Positions 1 through 6,844 of a DNA stretch of 18,068 nt are shown piece after piece. The stretch lies in contig JAAENB010000204.1 of NCBI GenBank assembly GCA_024224995.1, forward strand, positions 1-18,068, read 5' to 3'. Every line of letters starts with the position of its first letter. Position 1 is the first letter of the stretch. Origin of the DNA: a bacterium. Lineage in GTDB: Bacteria; Spirochaetota; UBA4802; UBA5550. The notes under the pieces were generated by a model that was given only the letters and a program-made list of their open reading frames with translations, did no database searches and was not told the DNA's origin. Made by a program: the position numbers and the translations under genes.

Positions 1-247
1 CCGGAATCTCCATAGCCCTGGCCAGAAACCAGCCAGTAAAGGCGTTGCACTGCAGCGTCTCTCAGAACCAAACCCTTCCCGGAGCATCTTCGCAAAATAG
101 ACCCCGGTATCAACACAGTTTCTTCCGTATTTTTCCCCCGCTACACGGGGTTGATACACCTCATATTAAGACGCAGCCCCGGGACTTTTTTCTTGACAGA
201 AACTACTGTTTTTTTAAAGTAACCGCCTATATATATGTGGGAAAAAT
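1..247. other. Left edge, no recognised gene
   Basis: I recognise no gene here. One + frame is open from the left edge to a TGA at 249-251, which would overlap the trmB ATG as ATGA. Its translation is rich in Q, P, H and R, matches no family I know, and its downstream part covers a promoter-like TTGACA, so I do not call it. A minus frame across 1-130 is also open but unassignable. An 8-bp inverted repeat (GTATCAAC near 110, GTTGATAC near 150) is present and may be chance. Confidence 0.4.
193..220 (+). promoter_or_regulatory. Possible sigma70 promoter of trmB
   Basis: A perfect -35 TTGACA lies at 193-198. The best -10 at a usable distance is TAAAGT at 215-220 (16-bp spacer, four of six matches). 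An AT-rich TATATATAT run follows at 228-236. The leader to the trmB ATG would be about 20 bases. The -35 is convincing, the -10 weak. Confidence 0.35.
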
Positions 248-913
248 ATGAAAAAAGGTAAATTGAGCAAATATGCCGAGATCCGGCAATATCCCAATGT
301 CGTGGAGAGTTACGCAATCAGTGATGAACCCTTAACACTCTCTCAAACCTGGGACAGGACTTGTTTTAAAAAAAAACAGGATATCGTCATGGAGCTGGGC
401 TGTGGTAAAGGGGATTATACAATTAACCTGGCGAGAAAATATCCCGAAAAGAATTTTATCGGTGTTGATATAAAGGGAGCCCGTCTCTGGAAAGGGGCAA
501 CAACCGCGCTGGAAGAGAGCCTGGACAATGTCCTGTTTCTCCGGACACGCATAGAGCTACTGGCCCACTTTTTCCCGGAAGATACCATCTCGGAAATATG
601 GCTCACCTTTCCCGATCCACATGTGAAGAATCCCTGGAAGAACAGGCACAAACGGTTGACATCCGAACGGTTCCTGGAGATGTATAGCGCGATCCTAAAG
701 CCCGGCGGACAGATCCATCTAAAGACCGACAATGAAACAATGTATTATTTTTCAAAAGAGTCTTTTTTAAAAAGGTCGTTTAATATCCTGCAATCAACAG
801 ATGATTTGTATAACTCATCACTGGAAGGAGACCCGGTCGCGTTCCAGACTGTTTTTGAAAAACGCTACCTCAAGGAGTCCATCGCAATAAAGTACCTGTT
901 GTCATCTATTTGA
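248..913 (+). CDS. trmB: tRNA (guanine-N7-)-methyltransferase TrmB
   Basis: This 221-aa protein matches the Rossmann-fold SAM-dependent enzyme that methylates N7 of guanine 46 in the variable loop of tRNA. Visible landmarks in family order are the SAM-binding ELGCGKG at residues 49-55, the acidic strand end GVDIKG at 72-77, the family signature FPDP at 121-124 followed by KNRHKR at 131-136, LKPGG at 150-154 and KTDN at 159-162. The N-terminal region (KLSKYAEI, YPNV) and the length are typical of the single-domain enzyme, and the start is the one that keeps this N-terminus. The ribosome-binding site is weak (GTGGGA). The gene stands alone and converges on the serine hydrolase gene 45 bp away; I see no clear terminator in that gap. 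Confidence 0.93.
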   Translation: MKKGKLSKYAEIRQYPNVVESYAISDEPLTLSQTWDRTCFKKKQDIVMELGCGKGDYTINLARKYPEKNFIGVDIKGARLWKGATTALEESLDNVLFLRTRIELLAHFFPEDTISEIWLTFPDPHVKNPWKNRHKRLTSERFLEMYSAILKPGGQIHLKTDNETMYYFSKESFLKRSFNILQSTDDLYNSSLEGDPVAFQTVFEKRYLKESIAIKYLLSSI

Positions 914-958
914 TATGAACCATGCAACGGCGCCGCCGGTGACCAGGATCTTCATGAT

Positions 959-2125
959 TTAAAACCTCATACTTTTTATAAGATCTTCAGTAACATCAGC
1001 AACCTTGCTCACTGAAAGATTTCCGGAAACGGCAATAGAATAATTTTTTTCTATGCAGTGAAGCACAATAGATTCAAAGCCCATTAGACCGCCCATGTGT
1101 CCCCACAAGGTATCACCGCCAATGGAAAACCGGGCAAGGCCCAGGCCATAGGCGGTTTGTTTGGGAACATCGGGATTGATTTTAGTGGAACCCTGAGAAA
1201 ACGTATACATCTTTTTAATAACATCCCGGGAAATGATTTTTTCTTTATAAAAAGAGTCAATAAAGGTAACCAGGTCAATCGTAGTGGATGCCATGGAACC
1301 GGCAGTATAGGCGAAGGAAGACCATGAGTCGTCATCCGGCTCCAGGTGAAATGTGCCGGGGGTGGGGATATATACGCGGTCGAACCCGGTAATAAGTTTT
1401 TTTTCCGCTTTTTTTTCCGGCAGCAGCCAGGTATTTTCCAGGCGGCAGGGAGTATTAATATATTCGAATATCACCCGGGACATTTTTTTAGCGGTAAGCT
1501 CTTCAACTATTTTTCCGATCAGGACATAATTGGAATTTGAATAATGAAAAGATTTCCCCGGACTGTCGAAAGGGTCCATTTCCGTAATAAGTTCAACCAG
1601 TTCATTGACCTGCCATTCTTTCCCAAACAGCGTCCGCATCATGGCATACTTGCTTAACCAGAGATTTTCAATGCCGCTCGTGTGATTCAGCAGCATACGG
1701 ATGGTAATTGTATTTGAGTTCTTAAGATTGGGAAACCATTTGTTGATAGTATCATCAAGGTTTACCTTCCCATCCTGGTATAATTTCATAATCACAGTAG
1801 CAGTGAAGAGCTTGGTAATACTGCCGATCCTGAGCAGGTTTTCTTTTTTTAGTTCCTCTTCCCTGTTAGAGTCCGCGTGACCACCGGTTCCGGACCATGT
1901 TTTACCATCGGGCTTGATAATGCTGGCCTGGAGGCCGAGAACTCCATGTTTTGTAACAGCCCTGTTAAGAGCAGACTGAAACCGCAGCGCTTCAGCTTTG
2001 CTTACCGTACCCCAGTTGGAAACCGCGGCTTTTTCCGGAGGAGTGTAAACCGGGAATGAGGAGCAGCTCAACAGGAGCATAAAAGAAGCCAAAAGAGAAA
2101 TTAGAATGCTGATAATCGTTTTCAT
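959..2125 (-). CDS. Serine beta-lactamase-like lipoprotein
   Basis: This is a 388-aa member of the class C beta-lactamase/D-alanyl-D-alanine peptidase superfamily (serine hydrolase). The N-terminus is a lipoprotein signal with LLSC, so Cys21 should be lipidated and the enzyme would sit on the outer face of a membrane. All three active-site motifs are visible: SITK at 102-105 (nucleophile Ser102, Lys105), YSN at 195-197 and HMG at 343-345. Such proteins may cleave peptidoglycan peptides, esters or beta-lactams, and the sequence alone does not decide which. It is the last gene of a minus-strand unit, 22 bp after the 4Fe-4S protein and two genes after a PadR regulator, with a good AGGAGG site before the ATG. 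Co-expression with the redox gene is likely; resistance function is unproven. Confidence 0.88.
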   Translation of the reverse strand: MKTIISILISLLASFMLLLSCSSFPVYTPPEKAAVSNWGTVSKAEALRFQSALNRAVTKHGVLGLQASIIKPDGKTWSGTGGHADSNREEELKKENLLRIGSITKLFTATVIMKLYQDGKVNLDDTINKWFPNLKNSNTITIRMLLNHTSGIENLWLSKYAMMRTLFGKEWQVNELVELITEMDPFDSPGKSFHYSNSNYVLIGKIVEELTAKKMSRVIFEYINTPCRLENTWLLPEKKAEKKLITGFDRVYIPTPGTFHLEPDDDSWSSFAYTAGSMASTTIDLVTFIDSFYKEKIISRDVIKKMYTFSQGSTKINPDVPKQTAYGLGLARFSIGGDTLWGHMGGLMGFESIVLHCIEKNYSIAVSGNLSVSKVADVTEDLIKSMRF

Positions 2126-2147
2126 AGAAACCTCCTATAACTTCAGG

Positions 2148-2915
2148 TTATTTCAAAGTAAATGAAATAACGTCTTTTTCGCAGGAATCAACGCATTTCC
2201 CGCAAAGAATACATTCCGAATGAGCCATGCTATCCTGCCGCACCATATGACTCACCGTAAGGCTCATGGGACAGTTGGCAGTGCAGAGAGCGCAGTTGCT
2301 GCACTTGCTTTTGTCGGACTTGAGTCTCAGCCCCGGCAGTTTCAACCAATTCCGGACACTGGTTCCGATAATCATAAAAGGAGCCATCCAGCAGCCATAG
2401 TGGCAGAAACCCCGTTTTCCCCATATAAGCGCCACACCGGCAATGATGAGGGCAACCATTGAAAAATTGATTATTTCCGGAATCCCCTGGATTGATATTC
2501 CGTAAGGAGTCATGAAAAAAGGATCAACTGAAATATAACCGCCGGCTTTCCAGGCAAAGTACGCAATAGCGCCAATCCAGGGAGCCCAGATAAAAATAAA
2601 TTTGATGCTGTCTACAATACCGGTTTTGACTTTTTTCTTCCGGACTTTAGCACAGGTTTCCTGGAGACCGCCTGCGGGGCAGAGCCAGCCGCAAAAAGCC
2701 CTTCCGAAAAAGAGGGAGAAGAGGAACAGGAGTCCAAAAATAATTAAACTGCCGTTAATAATTCCTTGTTTCGCCGCAAATATAATAAGAGCCGGAGAGA
2801 AGTAATTAAACGTAATAGGGAAAAGCGCAAGGCTTATGTAAATAATCCGTTTTCGGATCTTTTCTCTTTTGCCGGTATTATTTTTATTGGAAATTGTTTT
2901 GGAAATAGAGTTCAT
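2148..2915 (-). CDS. 4Fe-4S binding polytopic membrane protein (NapH/FixG-like)
   Basis: This 255-aa protein resembles the NapH/NosR/YccM-type membrane ferredoxins that move electrons between quinols or cytoplasmic donors and a partner. Hydrophobic helices lie near residues 25-48, 53-71, 104-122 and 150-165. Between them are two CxxxC motifs at membrane edges, FCGWLCP (Cys75, Cys79) and FCHYGC (Cys171, Cys175). The C-terminal domain holds two 4Fe-4S motifs, Cys205-208-211-215 and Cys235-238-241-245; only the first Cys cluster ends in the classical CP. No haem-binding CxxCH is seen, and no oxidoreductase partner is encoded nearby, so the electron acceptor is unknown. The gene sits 28 bp after padR and 22 bp before the serine hydrolase, so all three probably share a transcript. 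A GAGG site precedes the ATG. Confidence 0.87.
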   Translation of the reverse strand: MNSISKTISNKNNTGKREKIRKRIIYISLALFPITFNYFSPALIIFAAKQGIINGSLIIFGLLFLFSLFFGRAFCGWLCPAGGLQETCAKVRKKKVKTGIVDSIKFIFIWAPWIGAIAYFAWKAGGYISVDPFFMTPYGISIQGIPEIINFSMVALIIAGVALIWGKRGFCHYGCWMAPFMIIGTSVRNWLKLPGLRLKSDKSKCSNCALCTANCPMSLTVSHMVRQDSMAHSECILCGKCVDSCEKDVISFTLK

Positions 2916-2943
2916 GATTTTGCCTCATTATATCTGTAAGATT

Positions 2944-3498
2944 TTACGACTTTTTCTGTTTTTCTTCAAACATCTCAAGGACATCGGATGCCCAGTTTGA
3001 GCAAGCCTGGTAGGTATACTTGCCGAAAAGGACTGTTGTTAAGAAGAAGAAATGATCTTCGTCTTCCTGTGACTCGCGTAAGGTTTCTTCATACCCATCA
3101 AAGACTTTTAAGTTTTCTTCACTTCGTTCTTTAAAGCTTTTGATATGCTCAATGGAACTGGGTATTGGAATATGCCTGCCGAAGAAGAGCTTTAATAATA
3201 CCTCAAAACGGATTGTTTCTTTTTTCACCGGCAGCATAAGCCAATCCCGGAGTTCTTCCTGGCCGGTTTCGGTAATAGTGTAGACTTTCCGGTTTGGTCC
3301 TTTATCACTACTCTCTTCGGATTTGGTAATGAGTCCCTGGTCTTCGAGCTTTCTTAATTCGGGATAAATTTGACCAAAACCGGCATTCCAGAAATAACCG
3401 ATTGAATTTTCTATCCGTTTTTTAATATCATACCCTGTCATGGGGGCATGGCTGACCATGCCTAAAATCGCGTACCTGGTGATGTTTTCTTTTGGCAT
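2944..3498 (-). CDS. PadR-family transcriptional regulator
   Basis: This is a 184-aa regulator. Residues 5-90 form a PadR winged helix, with the typical AILGMVSHAPMTGYDIKKRI helix and then the Y-PELRKLEDQGLI recognition region and wing. The rest is the helical dimerisation arm of the longer PadR class (Vir_act_alpha_C type). PadR proteins are usually repressors released by small aromatic or toxic ligands; the ligand here cannot be read from sequence. It is the first gene of the unit with the 4Fe-4S protein and the serine hydrolase, and nested inverted repeats cover its own promoter, so autoregulation of the operon is the natural model. AAGGAG lies nine bases before the ATG. Confidence 0.92.
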   Translation of the reverse strand: MPKENITRYAILGMVSHAPMTGYDIKKRIENSIGYFWNAGFGQIYPELRKLEDQGLITKSEESSDKGPNRKVYTITETGQEELRDWLMLPVKKETIRFEVLLKLFFGRHIPIPSSIEHIKSFKERSEENLKVFDGYEETLRESQEDEDHFFFLTTVLFGKYTYQACSNWASDVLEMFEEKQKKS

Positions 3499-3515
3499 AT
3501 TGTTTTCTCCTTGTA

Positions 3516-3562
3516 ATCACTATATCTATTATAGATATATCAAAAAGATATAGTGATGTCAA
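3516..3562 (-). promoter_or_regulatory. padR operon promoter with nested operator palindromes
   Basis: On the minus strand a perfect -35 TTGACA lies at 3557-3562. At the 17-bp spacing the -10 is TATATC (3534-3539); a perfect TATAAT also occurs at 3528-3533, though at 23 bp. Two inverted repeats overlie it. ATCACTATATCT (3516-3527) pairs with AGATATAGTGAT (3546-3557), a perfect 12-bp repeat that reaches into the -35. Inside it, TATATCTATTATAGATATA (3521-3539) is a perfect 9+1+9 palindrome over the -10 region. The position is ideal for repression by the PadR dimer encoded immediately downstream. Confidence 0.68.
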
Positions 3563-3612
3563 CTTTTTTTTAAAAAAAACATCAATATTTCAGAAAAAAT
3601 ATCTAACTATAT

Positions 3613-3650
3613 ATTATACCCTCCGCCGCCGAAGGCGACGGGGTATAATC
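3613..3650. repeat. Imperfect palindromic (REP-like) element
   Basis: A GC-rich hairpin in AT-rich surroundings: outer arms ATTATACCC / GGGTATAAT flank an inner GCCGCC-GAA-GGCGAC stem with small mismatches. It looks like a mobile palindromic unit rather than a terminator, because neither side has a proper T-run directly after it. It lies about 30 bp beyond the broken end of the nuclease fragment on the same strand, so an insertion or recombination there may have caused that truncation. Confidence 0.5.
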
Positions 3651-3679
3651 TAGTCAATAGCTGAGTAGTCACAAAAATT

Positions 3680-4219
3680 TTAAAAAAATTCTTTCGTCTG
3701 GGAAGATACCCGTTTCTGCCTGGCTACAAAAGCGAATCCCTGGCCAAGTTCCAGTAAAAAGGCCTGGAGCTTGTCGATTATTGCCTGTTCCAGCTCGCTT
3801 TCGCGGAATTCGCTGCGATCTTTGATATCGAGAAATTCCAGAACGTACGGATCTTTGATGAAATGCTCCGGGTTTTTGTTTAATGCCCCTGTTTTCTCTT
3901 TTGCTTCCCTGAGAACAGGAGCTTTTTCACTGCTTACAAGGAGGCGTTCATAATAGAGGGTATTGATTTGCCTCTCAAGAGCTCTTACACTCCAATTTTG
4001 ATCCATTGCCTCCTTTTCATACCAATTTCGGGCATTTTGGTTCTCAACCCGTATTAATAAACGATAATGACTCCAGCTCAATAAGTCACACACTGTGTGA
4101 CCAATTGGGAATGCTTGGTAAAATTGGCGCATATACTTCAGGTTTGTGAAATAGGGGCAAGGTTCAAGGAGCAAGTACAAGATTTCACAAGAAGCGAGAG
4201 CCTTCCAACCATTCTTCAC
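3680..4219 (-). pseudogene. YhcG/DUF1016-family nuclease fragment
   Basis: The reading frame encodes the middle of a DUF1016 (YhcG-type, PDDEXK nuclease) protein. Clear landmarks are NLKYMRQFYQAFP, LSWSHYRLLIRV, the YEKEA/NWSVRALERQI stretch, KDPYVLEFLDI, and ELEQAIIDKLQAFLLELGQG followed by FVARQKRV. Full-length relatives continue straight on into the FYxDLxFYHR...ELK segment that carries the PDDEXK active site; here translation stops right after KEFF, so the catalytic domain is gone. The 5' end is also foreign: homology starts around residue 24, and the preceding residues come from CAAGG-type repeat DNA. It therefore looks like a relic with both ends lost, and the start at 4219 is only nominal. 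It follows pstA on the same strand but is not a pst gene. Confidence 0.82.
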
Positions 4220-4243
4220 TTGTACCTTGTGCCTTGCTCCTGT
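4155..4243. repeat. CAAGG heptad repeats in inverted arms
   Basis: The + arm at 4155-4182 is built from CAAGG-based units (GGGGCAAGGTTCAAGG, then AGCAAGTACAAG). The minus strand of 4218-4243 reads the same kind of motif (GGAGCAAGGCACAAGG, then TACAAGT). The two arms can pair imperfectly across about 35 bp. The left arm is read through in the nuclease fragment's frame and supplies its anomalous N-terminal codons. Confidence 0.55.
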
Positions 4244-4246
4244 ATT

Positions 4247-5110
4247 TTAAGTCTTCAGCCTCTTTCTGAACCGGTATCTCATAATAAGGCCCGTGGCATT
4301 TAATAGCAGAACAAGGAAAATAAGCACGATAGCAGTGCCGTATTGGAGATGCCTTGTCTCAAGAATGTGAGTTCCCGCAGTTGCCATTACATAAATGTGA
4401 TATGGAAGGGCCATTACTTCATGAAATACGGATTCCGGAAGGTCGGGTGTGTAAAACGCGGCAGCAGTAAACATAATAGGAGCGGTTTCACCGGCAGCCC
4501 TTCCCAGGGAGAGCATAATCCCCGTAAGAATTCCCGGCAGTGAATTGGGAAGAACAATTTTATAAATAGTCTCCCACCGGGTAGCCCCGAGCGAGAGAGA
4601 AGCTTCTCTATAGGTATTGGGAACAACCTGCAAAGCTTCTTCTGTTGAGCGGATAATAACCGGCAGGCTCAATAATCCAAGGGTCATGGACCCTGCCAGG
4701 ATCGATGTTCCAAAATCAAGAAAATAAACAAAGAGACTAAGACCAAAAAGACCAAAAACCACTGAAGGAACTCCGGCAAGATTGTTAATGCCAAGGCGTA
4801 TGATTTTTACAACCTTTGGTTTATTCGCGTATTCCGTAAGATAGATCGCTGTAATAACACCAATGGGAATTGAAACAATTGATGAACCAATCATGAGGTA
4901 TAACGTTCCAACAATGGCTGGAAAGATCCCGCCCTGGGTCATTTCATTTCGCGGGGCCTCAGTAATGAATTCCCATGAAATCGCGGATGCCCCGTTTTTT
5001 ATTATAAAAAAAATAATAGATACCAGTGAGACAATGATCAAAAAAGAAAGGATCCGGACCAGGGCAAACATGGTTTTTTCGGTTACTTCAGCTTTTGTTT
5101 TTAATTTCAT
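4247..5110 (-). CDS. pstA: Phosphate ABC transporter permease PstA
   Basis: Starting at 5110 this is a 287-aa inner-membrane permease, the usual PstA length. It has six hydrophobic segments, the first near residues 15-37, and the ABC-permease coupling loop at about 169-190 (REASLSLGATRWETIYKIVL), which docks on the ATPase. The GGIFPAIVGTLYL, NNLAGVPSVVFG and GRAAGETAPIMFTA stretches are characteristic of PstA. With PstC it would form the channel for high-affinity phosphate import. A longer in-frame start at 5251 would overlap pstC by over 100 bases, and its first 47 residues are not PstA-like; the chosen ATG has GGAAG upstream and leaves a 25-bp gap to pstC. No pstB or phoU follows. Confidence 0.93.
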   Translation of the reverse strand: MKLKTKAEVTEKTMFALVRILSFLIIVSLVSIIFFIIKNGASAISWEFITEAPRNEMTQGGIFPAIVGTLYLMIGSSIVSIPIGVITAIYLTEYANKPKVVKIIRLGINNLAGVPSVVFGLFGLSLFVYFLDFGTSILAGSMTLGLLSLPVIIRSTEEALQVVPNTYREASLSLGATRWETIYKIVLPNSLPGILTGIMLSLGRAAGETAPIMFTAAAFYTPDLPESVFHEVMALPYHIYVMATAGTHILETRHLQYGTAIVLIFLVLLLNATGLIMRYRFRKRLKT

Positions 5111-5135
5111 TTTAATTGTACTTCCAATGTTTTTA

Positions 5136-6041
5136 CTACATAAATTTGTATTTATTCGAAAAATAATCAGCCATGATATTAAAAATAAATGTGATAATAA
5201 ATAAAATAATACCAATGGCAAAAAGCGCGCTGTAATGAGCGCCGCCAACAACAGCCTCTCCCATTTCAGCCGCGATATTGGATGTCAAGGGCCGTACCGG
5301 GTCCATAATTGAAGTTGGAACAACAGCAGCGCCGCCCGCCACCATGAGAACAACCATTGTTTCACCAATAACCCTGGATATTCCCAGGATAATAGCAGTC
5401 CAGATCCCTGAGAGCGCGGCCGGAAGACTTACATGAAATATAGTCTGCCACTTGTTGGCTCCCAGAGCGTATGAAGCTTCTTTAAGCGAAACAGGAACTG
5501 AAGAGATGGCATCTTCCGAAATACTCGCGATAGTGGGAATAGCCATAAAACCAAGCATTATAGAGGCATTCAGCAAGTTCAGGCCCGTATCTATATCGAA
5601 ATATTTTTGTAAAAAGGGAGCAACCACAACCATTCCTAAAAAACCGATAACAACAGATGGTATTGAGGCTATAATTTCTATTATGGGCTTTACTGTTTCC
5701 CTCACAACGGGGGAAGCCATTTCGGAAAGATATATCGCGATAGCAATGCTAATAGGAACCGCGATTATAGACGCGAGAAAGGTAACTGAAACAGACGCGA
5801 TAAGTATGGGAAATATACCAAAACGGGCTTCTTCACTCGTAGGATACCAGCTTCCTCCCAATATGAAATCACCAATTGTGATATGTTTAAAAATGGGAAT
5901 TCCTTCTTTGAAGAGGAAGAACATAATGAGAAGTAAAACCGTAATAGAAGTAAAAGCTATTATAAAAAAAGCTTTTTCAACAATGACATCAAGTACGAGG
6001 CTTTTATTAAGGCTTTTATTTGGTGGTATTTGGGTGTTCAT
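5136..6041 (-). CDS. pstC: Phosphate ABC transporter permease PstC
   Basis: This 301-aa integral membrane protein is the partner of PstA in the PstSCAB phosphate importer. The first helix is near residues 22-44. The periplasmic segment contains GGSWYPTSEEARFGIFPIL (62-80), a PstC hallmark. IASIPSVVIGFLGM (124-137) and the ABC coupling loop at about 188-211 (EASYALGANKWQTIFHVSLP) follow. ISRVIGETMVVLMVAGG (221-237) is the conserved late helix. AGAGGA precedes the ATG. It is transcribed ahead of pstA. The 102-bp AT-rich leader from the PilZ-like gene holds two TATAAT-like hexamers on this strand but no good -35 partner, so the promoter is unresolved. The phosphate-binding protein gene, which usually precedes pstC, is absent here. 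Confidence 0.93.
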   Translation of the reverse strand: MNTQIPPNKSLNKSLVLDVIVEKAFFIIAFTSITVLLLIMFFLFKEGIPIFKHITIGDFILGGSWYPTSEEARFGIFPILIASVSVTFLASIIAVPISIAIAIYLSEMASPVVRETVKPIIEIIASIPSVVIGFLGMVVVAPFLQKYFDIDTGLNLLNASIMLGFMAIPTIASISEDAISSVPVSLKEASYALGANKWQTIFHVSLPAALSGIWTAIILGISRVIGETMVVLMVAGGAAVVPTSIMDPVRPLTSNIAAEMGEAVVGGAHYSALFAIGIILFIITFIFNIMADYFSNKYKFM

Positions 6042-6143
6042 AGTTCCTCTTAAAATAAATTATATAATTTCAAGAGTAATATGAGGAAAAATTATAAAGA
6101 TAATATAAAGAATCTGTTTGGAAAAGATTAATTTTGGGCCGGA

Positions 6144-6836
6144 TCATAACTCCCGGAATTTATTGAGTACAAAGTCCAGTATCCTGCTCCGTTCTTTCTC
6201 TTTAAGACCGGTATATGATATGTTGTAAAACCGTTCATCGTTTATTGTAACCGGCACCGCTTTTCCTACAAGTTCAATATCTCCGTTCGAAATTGCCAGG
6301 TGCCCTTTAAGAAAGGTATTTTCCGGTAAGGGATCATTACTTTGGATAAGTGCTTCCCGGTCGCCCAACTCAATGACCGTTCCTTTGTGAAAAACAACTT
6401 CTTCCGATGAGAAGCTTTTGGAATTATCTCCGGTATCAAAAACAAAAAATTTTATGGGAATGGTTACTTTCGCTTTAAGACATTTGCGGGATTCATCGCG
6501 GGAAATATCTTCGGTATGTTCAAAAAAGAGCACACCCGGTTTGGGATCTACCTGTAAAACATCATCCGGAGAATGCTTTTTCATAACTCCGGGATAACTG
6601 TCTATTTTTCCTATAAGTTTAAGATTAAATTCATATGACGCAATATCTTCAACCCAGAGATAGGCCTCAATTTGATCTCCGTCGGTTATATCCTTTAAAA
6701 ACTCTTTATTGGCAAGTGCTCCAAAGAAGTGATCATTGACATCAATTATTTTAAGTTCTGAATAACCAAAACCTTTCTTGTAGACCCTGAGTATGCTTTC
6801 CGGTGTAACCTGTTTTGTGTTTTTTAACTTTCTCAT
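6144..6836 (-). CDS. PilZ-like domain protein, degenerate ligand motifs
   Basis: This 230-aa soluble protein has no signal peptide or membrane helix. The C-terminal half (about 110-228) has the layout of a PilZ beta-barrel: an SRKCLKAKVTIPI entry strand, a central GTVIELGDREALIQS turn, and a closing YNISYTGLKEKERSRILDFV strand and helix. In c-di-GMP-binding PilZ domains the entry has RxxxR and the turn has D/NxSxxG; here neither is intact (K for the second R, and E-L-G-D-R-E in the turn). The N-terminal 100 residues may be a YcgR-N-like barrel. It probably binds no c-di-GMP, or binds in a non-standard way. It starts 8 bp after the aminotransferase and is surely co-transcribed with it. The assignment rests on pattern and length and is moderate. 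Confidence 0.6.
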   Translation of the reverse strand: MRKLKNTKQVTPESILRVYKKGFGYSELKIIDVNDHFFGALANKEFLKDITDGDQIEAYLWVEDIASYEFNLKLIGKIDSYPGVMKKHSPDDVLQVDPKPGVLFFEHTEDISRDESRKCLKAKVTIPIKFFVFDTGDNSKSFSSEEVVFHKGTVIELGDREALIQSNDPLPENTFLKGHLAISNGDIELVGKAVPVTINDERFYNISYTGLKEKERSRILDFVLNKFREL

Positions 6837-6844
6837 AATAATCT

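Noticed and set aside
45..251. 68-codon + frame ending in an ATGA overlap with trmB
   Set aside because: Composition and codon use look non-coding, it matches no family, and it covers a likely -35 element.
415..732. 105-codon minus frame inside trmB
   Set aside because: Antisense shadow of a clear enzyme gene.
914..958. GC-rich CGGCGCCG near 930 as a terminator between trmB and the serine hydrolase
   Set aside because: The self-complementary core is only eight bases and no T-run follows on either strand.
5111..5251. Longer N-terminus for PstA starting at 5251
   Set aside because: It would overlap pstC by 116 bases, and the extra 47 residues are just the pstC 3' end in another frame; the ATG at 5110 has a ribosome-binding site and gives the usual length.
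5452..6084. 210-codon + frame opposite pstC
   Set aside because: Shadow of a membrane protein gene; no signals of its own.
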